Shown: piece after piece, positions 1 to 64,000 of the stretch
How the letters are laid out: each line of letters opens with the position of its first letter
Numbering within the stretch: position 1 is the first letter of the stretch
Source of the DNA: Arbacia lixula
Taxonomy: Eukaryota; Echinodermata; Echinoidea; Arbacioida; Arbaciidae
Reading direction: 5' to 3'
DNA length: 64,000 nucleotides
NCBI GenBank assembly: GCA_963669155.1
Contig: OZ022580.1
Span: 27,632,890-27,696,889 of the forward strand
Program-made: the position numbers and the translations under genes
Notes under the pieces: generated by a model
Told to the model about the DNA's origin: nothing
The model's input: only the letters and a program-made list of their open reading frames with translations
Databases searched by the model: none

Positions 1-419
1 GTATTGATCTTGTCCTGCGTTGATCAAGATTATTAAGTGTAACCAATTGATCATTTATGTTCGCAGTGCATGTACGCTTTCCTCTGTAATCTATAATCCT
101 ATAATCCTACAATCTATAAGTCGTTTACTAAGTAATTTCATGTACCAATGTTTCTATACTAATTCAAGGCGTGTTTAGCGTACATGCGTTCAGTTTACAT
201 TTTCTTTCACAACGGGGTGGAAAAGGAGCTTACTTTCAACACTAATTTATTTCACTGTTTTTTCTGCTTTCATTAAATTCAACTCATTATCAAGGTTTCA
301 TTTTTCTTTAACCTCCTCACAAGCCCGATTTCGTTTTGGTTTTCAAAATCATCAAATATTCTTTGTTAGTAAATCAGTCGTAGTAATATTTAATAAATTA
401 CATGTACCGTATAAGACCG

Positions 420-2258
420 TTTTTTTTTTTTTTTTTTTAAATCCTTTTATTCAAATATATAGATATATAGAATACAAGGTAACACAGAGCCCAGGATACA
501 TGTTTATCAACAAAATACAGGGCATAATTTACAAAGTACATTTACAAGAGAAAATTAACAAACGCTTGTCAAACATAATACGAGGTAAAACTATCTTGGA
601 GTACAGAATATAGATGGGATTATTGTGAATATAACATACCAGAATGATGACAAAGCTTCGTTATGGAACACAGTCCTGAATGTATATATTCATAAACATA
701 ATCAAATTTAACATCAACTTTATTTTCAAATTTATGGCAATTTTACGAGTGATATCTTTTTGTCTCACATTGAGCATATATACATTTTGGAAATATAAAT
801 TCACACTCTATCATTCTTAATCAGCTAATTGCATCGAATGCGAGTTTATTCTTAAATCGGGGAATAGTGGTATTGTAGTAAACAATATCAAGTGCTGATC
901 AATTGCATAATGTCTTATATTCGTTGACCTAATTGCATTAAACATTACCTTTATTTCTAATATTTACAACATATATTAGACGAGTATTCCAAGTGGTTTA
1001 TTGCCTTTGTTTTCAACTGACTATATAATCACTAAATAAATTGACAAACATAATTTCATATACTAAATAGTACTTAATCAAACCATTACAGAAAATCAAA
1101 TGTAAGTTCACAATACAACGTAAACAAAATTGTCGCAATTTCAATTATAAATCATGGCAAACATGGGGTTTGTAATTATTAAGTAAGGACGCAGTAATTG
1201 TGTAGTTGATTATGACATGGGTATAGTGTGCAATTCCCGATTATTTCCAATATAGTACATACAGTATTTACAATATATGTTGAACATATCATTACAAATG
1301 GTTTATCACTTTTGTGTTCCCTTCGTTGAATTAGTTGACAAACGTAGTTTCATACTTAACAATTTTAATACATCATTGCAGAGAATCAAATGTGCGTACA
1401 ACGTAGACAGAACTGTCGCAATAAGGATTTGCAATTCCAAAACTGGAAAAAATAGAAGTGGGGAACATTATATTAATCCAGTAATGTCATGTCTGTCCAG
1501 GCAGGGTCTGATCTTGAGTTAAATATTACATATGATCCAATGAGTGCTAATTGACTTAATTTTGTTATGATACCCTTGCATGATTTGTCACCCACGAATC
1601 GAAAGATCTTCTTAATTTGCTGTTTGTTTTCTTTTGAGATCACTCCCCTGCTTCCAACCTCAAAACATATTAGGTGGGATTCAATGTTTTTTGCTTTGAT
1701 GTCATTATTTAATTGGCAATAACGCTCCAATTTCCTTTCCCTGGCTCTATACATATTGGGCTCAAAGGGGACTGTGAGTTCTATGAGGACTACCTGCTGT
1801 ACGTCTTCATTGACAAGGTGTAGTACTATATCGGGTTTTTCTGTGGTTGCCATTACGTTTGGGGGAACAGTACCACCACTTACTCTAAAGCCAGGCAGGT
1901 CTGCAAACAAAGACATTGAAACATTGTTACTATTGGCTTTGTCCCTTAATTGATTTACAATGTATCTCAAAACACTGTTGTGCCTATACGTGAGCCTTCC
2001 CTGAGAGAGAGCGGTAGGGCACATATTTAGGATATGTTGCAAAGTAGCCCTACCGCTACACAAAGAACATCTATCGGTGGTTGTTTTGCCCCACAATTTA
2101 AAATTATCGGGGCTTGGTAGACAGTCTATTACAGCTCTTGACGCAAAGCTGAGGACGCCTTTCGGGAGTCCGTACATGACCGATCGCCAAGTTAAATCAC
2201 TATTTTCTTCTTCTAACAACTGCATACATGCAAATTGATACGTACGTTGAAATGTTTA
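420..2258 (-). mobile_element. 5'-truncated polyadenylated non-LTR retrotransposon fragment
   Basis: Read on the minus strand, this is the 3' end of a LINE-like element: a coding remnant (1473-2255), about 1 kb of 3' untranslated sequence, an AATAAA signal (complement of 446-451) and a run of about 19 A (the T run at 420-438). The 5' end is lost: the frame meets a stop at 2256-2258, just before a large CT microsatellite. A 13-bp sequence, AAATTACATGTAC, occurs on both sides (395-407 and 2306-2318). It could be a target-site duplication, but it does not abut the poly-A, so this is uncertain. The tail next to a polyadenylation signal fits an RNA-templated insertion. Confidence 0.7.
1473..2225 (-). 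pseudogene. C-terminal part of a non-LTR retrotransposon ORF (CCHC zinc knuckle plus restriction-like endonuclease)
   Basis: A 250-residue open frame without the reverse-transcriptase part. Near residue 50 it has a C-x2-C-x7-H-x4-C zinc knuckle (CSLC...HILNMC). It then has an Arg-His-Asn segment (RHNSVLRYIV) and, near residues 130-160, a PD-x(n)-E motif (KPDIVL followed by LIELTVPFE) with a downstream basic RERKLERY stretch. This order, CCHC then PD..E/D..K, is that of the restriction-like endonuclease at the C-terminus of R2/NeSL/CRE-type elements, which nicks target DNA for target-primed reverse transcription. The frame opens 10 codons upstream of this Met, so the Met is arbitrary. It is a dead relic rather than a working gene. 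The exact clade cannot be told without a search. Confidence 0.75.
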
Positions 2259-2337
2259 TTGTTGATATCTCGAGAATGTTTGAATAAATTTCATTTGAAA
2301 AAAAAAAATTACATGTACACAAATAAAATGATGCACT

Positions 2338-2363
2338 CTCTCCTTCTCTCCCTCCCTCCCTAC

Positions 2364-2440
<77 letters not shown>

Positions 2441-2523
2441 CTCTCTCTTTTTAGGCTCTCTTCTCACTCTCTCTCTCTCTCTCTCCCCACTCTCTCTCCC
2501 TCTCTCTCTCTCTCTCTCCCCAC

Positions 2524-2557
<34 letters not shown>

Positions 2558-2759
2558 CCTCTCTCTTTCGGCTCTCTTCTCCCTCTCACCGCTTTCTCTC
2601 TCCCCTATATTCCTCTTTATCCACACACACTCTCCCCTTTCATATCTCCCTCCTCTCTTCTCTCTCCCTCGCCGCCCCTTCTCTCACTTGATTTCTCTCT
2701 TTCCCCCTCTCCCTTCTCTCATAAGCTCTCTCTCTCTCTCTCTCTCTCTCCCACCTTCT

Positions 2760-2822
<63 letters not shown>
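2338..2822. repeat. (CT)n microsatellite with a (CA)n block at the right end
   Basis: Nearly pure CT repeats interrupted by short T- or C-rich breaks, ending in about 30 bp of CA (2791-2822). A C run follows at about 2889-2902. Long Ser/Leu or Arg/Glu reading frames over this tract, on both strands, are microsatellite artefacts. Confidence 0.95.
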
Positions 2823-2826
<4 letters not shown>

Positions 2827-2939
2827 CACTACCCTCTCTTTCTCTGAGTATGGCTGCCTGCCTGTCTATACATGTCATTTTCCCTCTACTCCCCCCCCCC
2901 CCCCTCTCTCTCGCTCATTCCTCAGAATCAGTACATTAA

Positions 2940-4325
2940 TAAAGTAATTAGAATCATTACCACCCAAGTACAAATTGAAACACAGTACTCATAAATATTA
3001 CTTTTCCAGACGCGTATATATTGAACAAACGATGTAAACATGCTATAGAAGCATGACTAATATTGTCCTTGGCAATGCTTGGATATGTGATCTACTTCTG
3101 CTAACGACCATAATTTATGCAGACGGCGGGAAAGTGAGAAAAAACGTCAATAGACGAGCGCGTTGCTATGGCGACGCGTCTAATATACAGCTGTGCCGTC
3201 TGCGTCTGCTAAAGATGTATGGCTAACCATTCACGGAGAGAAAACAGGAGGATAAGCATGAATAATTCAGGTGTGAGATTATGCTCCGTTTAAATTATGG
3301 AATATCAACACAAGGATTGCATGTAGCGAATGTAGTCGTCTTAATCCATGCGATAAGATACGCATGATGAAGTTATTCTATATATGATACGTCCATGTGT
3401 GGTAAATTATGAATGTGATGCTGCAGCATGTATATTATTAAACATAGCTATTAAACATAGTTGAACATAGTTGTGCAAGATATCAGTTATTTAATATATA
3501 TCAGTGATGGTAATGAGATGTCTTTCGCCATCAAAGAGTATGACAAGCTTTTAAATGGTTTATCAAAAGTGAAAGAAAAAAAGGGGTTTTATTTCTTCAC
3601 AAAATAATGTTATATGTATACGATAATCTTCTTCTCCGTCATCGACGAAGATATTTTCTCGCGTAGAAGTTCGAATTCTCCACTCTGCACAGACGTGGTA
3701 AGCAAAGGGAAGCATACCGTGTCGACCAAGTCAACTGTAAAGCTTTTTTTTTCGTAACAATTGAAGCGTGGTCTGGTTATCCTCCTGGTGTTAAGCTTCG
3801 CCGTCCTCATCTCCATTCGTGGTATAGACATTGTCAAAGTCAAGGGGTAGATTAGTAAATGGTCTACCATTGAGGTGTGATTAGTTATCTCCATTTATCT
3901 CTCGAAATCTCCCTATTCAAAGGCGTAATTGGTTAGTCTATGAACACGGGGGGCAAGGGGGGATGGGGGGGGGGGGAGGGCGGGGCAGTCTTATTATTGT
4001 CAATAGTTTTATAGGTATTTTCAGAAGCTAGTGGACCGCAGCTAAGTTGGTCAAGTATACTTGAGAGTTGAAGCGTGGACCCTACTACAGTCCAATGAAG
4101 ATAATCTGACTGGTGGGGTTTTGTCAACAGGGGATTAAAACTAAAACATTTTTTGTAAGTTACGTAATAATTATCACATAAGAAAGTCATGATGAAGGAT
4201 TTGCCGAGGCAGTAACAAGAAATGTCTTTTAAAGGAAATCCTGACAATTTCTGAATTGTTTAATATCCTCCAGTGTGCTTTCACAAGAATGAAATATCAT
4301 ACATCATAAAGGACTTTCCAACATA
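2940..4325. other. Intergenic stretch, no gene seen
   Basis: AT-rich DNA with short unsupported reading frames. It holds a small hairpin (3119-3203) with arms GCAGACGGC and GCCGTCTGC and an inner TAGACG/CGTCTA pair, plus a G-rich patch at about 3948-3985. I recognise no exon or RNA gene. Confidence 0.6.
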
Positions 4326-4328
4326 TTT

Positions 4329-4552
4329 ACACACACACACACACATACACACACACACACACATACATACACACACATACACACACAGACAAACACAGAC
4401 ACCACACACATACACATACACACAGAGAGACACACACACATACACACACAGCCACACACACATACACATACACACATACACACATACACACAAGCACACA
4501 CAGACACACAGACACACACATACACACACAGACCCACACACACACACACAAC
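4329..4552. repeat. (CA)n microsatellite with TA and GA interruptions
   Basis: About 220 bp of ACAC repeats broken by AT, GA and CC steps. It produces Thr/His and Cys/Val reading frames that are not genes. Confidence 0.95.
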
Positions 4553-4859
4553 ATGCAAACGCCACTGACGAATAGATGCCAATGTCTTTCGGATTAACAC
4601 TGATGCGTATTGCTTCTCAAGACAAAATATACGAGCATCTTCGAAAGTGATAATCAACATCGGACAAAGTGGACAAAAGGAGATGTTGTAACCCTTGACC
4701 TCTTGGACTTCCACCACACACCTTTAATACAATAAAACCTAATAAAGGGACAATACGGAACATAGGTAGCAGAAAAACTTAAAATAGAGAAGGAATAAAG
4801 ATGCTGGAAGCGATAATAGAACCAGGGCTGAAAATAGGTGAAAGTTATTGGTGCATACC

Positions 4860-5535
4860 AAAGGCGGACAATAGGCGAAGATGCTCAATGGGTGAGAGCG
4901 ACCGGCTACCGCGCACATGTCCACGACTCCAAGGCCCCATTGTCAAAACCCCATTTAAAACACTTTACGACATACACAATGGGAGCCCCTGTTCCGTGAT
5001 AAGCCCCATTCGTTGTGTTTTCTCTATTATTCAGGACGTCGTACAAATGTCCACCGACTTTAGGCCCTACGGGCGGGATTTTCGTATAGGCGTATCGATG
5101 AGTTCTGATCGCACGGCCTACGCCCTTTCTCCGTGGCGGTTCATGAAGCGGACAGGACTGATCCGCAACGCCCTGGTGCGAAACACTATCCCAACGCGCC
5201 GTTTCGCTTCATAAATTTCACACGCGGCGCTCGATTTGTTAAGTCCCACGTTCGGACTATCAAGCGTGGACGGGTCCCACGTTATCATTTTTTTTTATAG
5301 CGACATGATCTTGGTCGGTTAGAAGACTGTCTGGATGATATGGAGTGCTAGATCTTTGGAATAAAGAAAGAACATCTCACGATTCGCGATAGATGATGAT
5401 GATGAGCGAAGGATTTGATTCCATGCGGGATCGTGTGAGATTGTGATTTACGTGAGGGAGAAGAGGAAGAAGACATATAGCAGCCATCGACAGGTTCAGG
5501 GACGTGTCGGCCAGGCCAAGACGGCAGAGAGCAAG
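4860..5535 (+). promoter_or_regulatory. Candidate promoter / 5' UTR region, richer in CpG than its surroundings
   Basis: From about 4860 to 5290 the sequence is clearly richer in CpG than the flanking AT-rich DNA, with many CG steps between 5050 and 5240. It sits immediately upstream of the first coding exon. An in-frame stop at 5416-5418 and the first in-frame ATG at 5536 place the 5' UTR here. There is an out-of-frame ATG at 5423. I see no convincing TATA box. The promoter role is inferred from position and composition only; a 137-codon open frame at 4801-5214 has no recognisable domain. Confidence 0.35.
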
Positions 5536-63995
<58,460 letters not shown>

Positions 63996-64000
63996 GTGAG

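Noticed and set aside
2235..2939. Long Ser/Leu-rich and Arg/Glu-rich open frames on both strands
   Set aside because: They translate the CT/GA microsatellite and have no start context, domain or splice support. The same applies at 13616-14194, 38622-38945, 49021-49410, 58253-59241 and 62747-63430.
4801..5214. 137-codon plus-strand open frame upstream of the gene
   Set aside because: No recognisable domain; the CpG-rich composition lowers stop frequency. Kept only as possible promoter or 5' UTR.
5443..5535. Longer N-terminus starting at 5443
   Set aside because: The codon at 5443 is GTG, and the extra residues would bury the signal peptide. The ATG at 5536 is the first in frame.

Overview
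The window looks like nuclear DNA from a marine invertebrate deuterostome; an echinoderm is my best guess, but the sequence does not prove it. The grounds are AT-rich DNA with long introns and GT-AG splice sites, EGF-domain exons that start and end in phase 1, dense GA, CA and ACT microsatellites, many short hairpin (MITE-like) elements, and non-LTR retroelement tails.

Layout. Positions 1-2300 hold a 5'-truncated, polyadenylated non-LTR retrotransposon fragment on the minus strand. It encodes a CCHC zinc knuckle and a restriction-like endonuclease domain. Positions 2300-5535 are repeats and the presumed 5' flank of one gene. From 5536 to the right edge a single plus-strand gene fills the window. 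I reconstruct 18 coding exons, and every junction keeps frame, for 4286 codons before the window ends. The gene runs off the right side; the rest of the kinase-like C-lobe and the stop lie outside.

The predicted protein is a single-pass receptor. In order it has a signal peptide, six EGF domains, a mucin-like Thr/Ser/Glu-rich region encoded by one 10.1-kb exon, and a SEA domain with a G-S-I-I autoproteolysis-like site. These are followed by a seventh EGF, an FN3 domain, a transmembrane helix, a basic juxtamembrane tail and a receptor-tyrosine-kinase-like domain. That last domain has lost its catalytic residues: the beta3 Lys is Asp, HRD is QHS and DFG is DFS. The best description is a mucin-type receptor pseudokinase: a very long glycosylated, possibly self-cleaved ectodomain coupled to a catalytically dead kinase fold.

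The introns hold at least six kinds of hairpin or terminal-inverted-repeat element, several minisatellites and satellite-like tandem repeats, and long microsatellites. I see no second protein-coding gene, tRNA, rRNA or CRISPR array.
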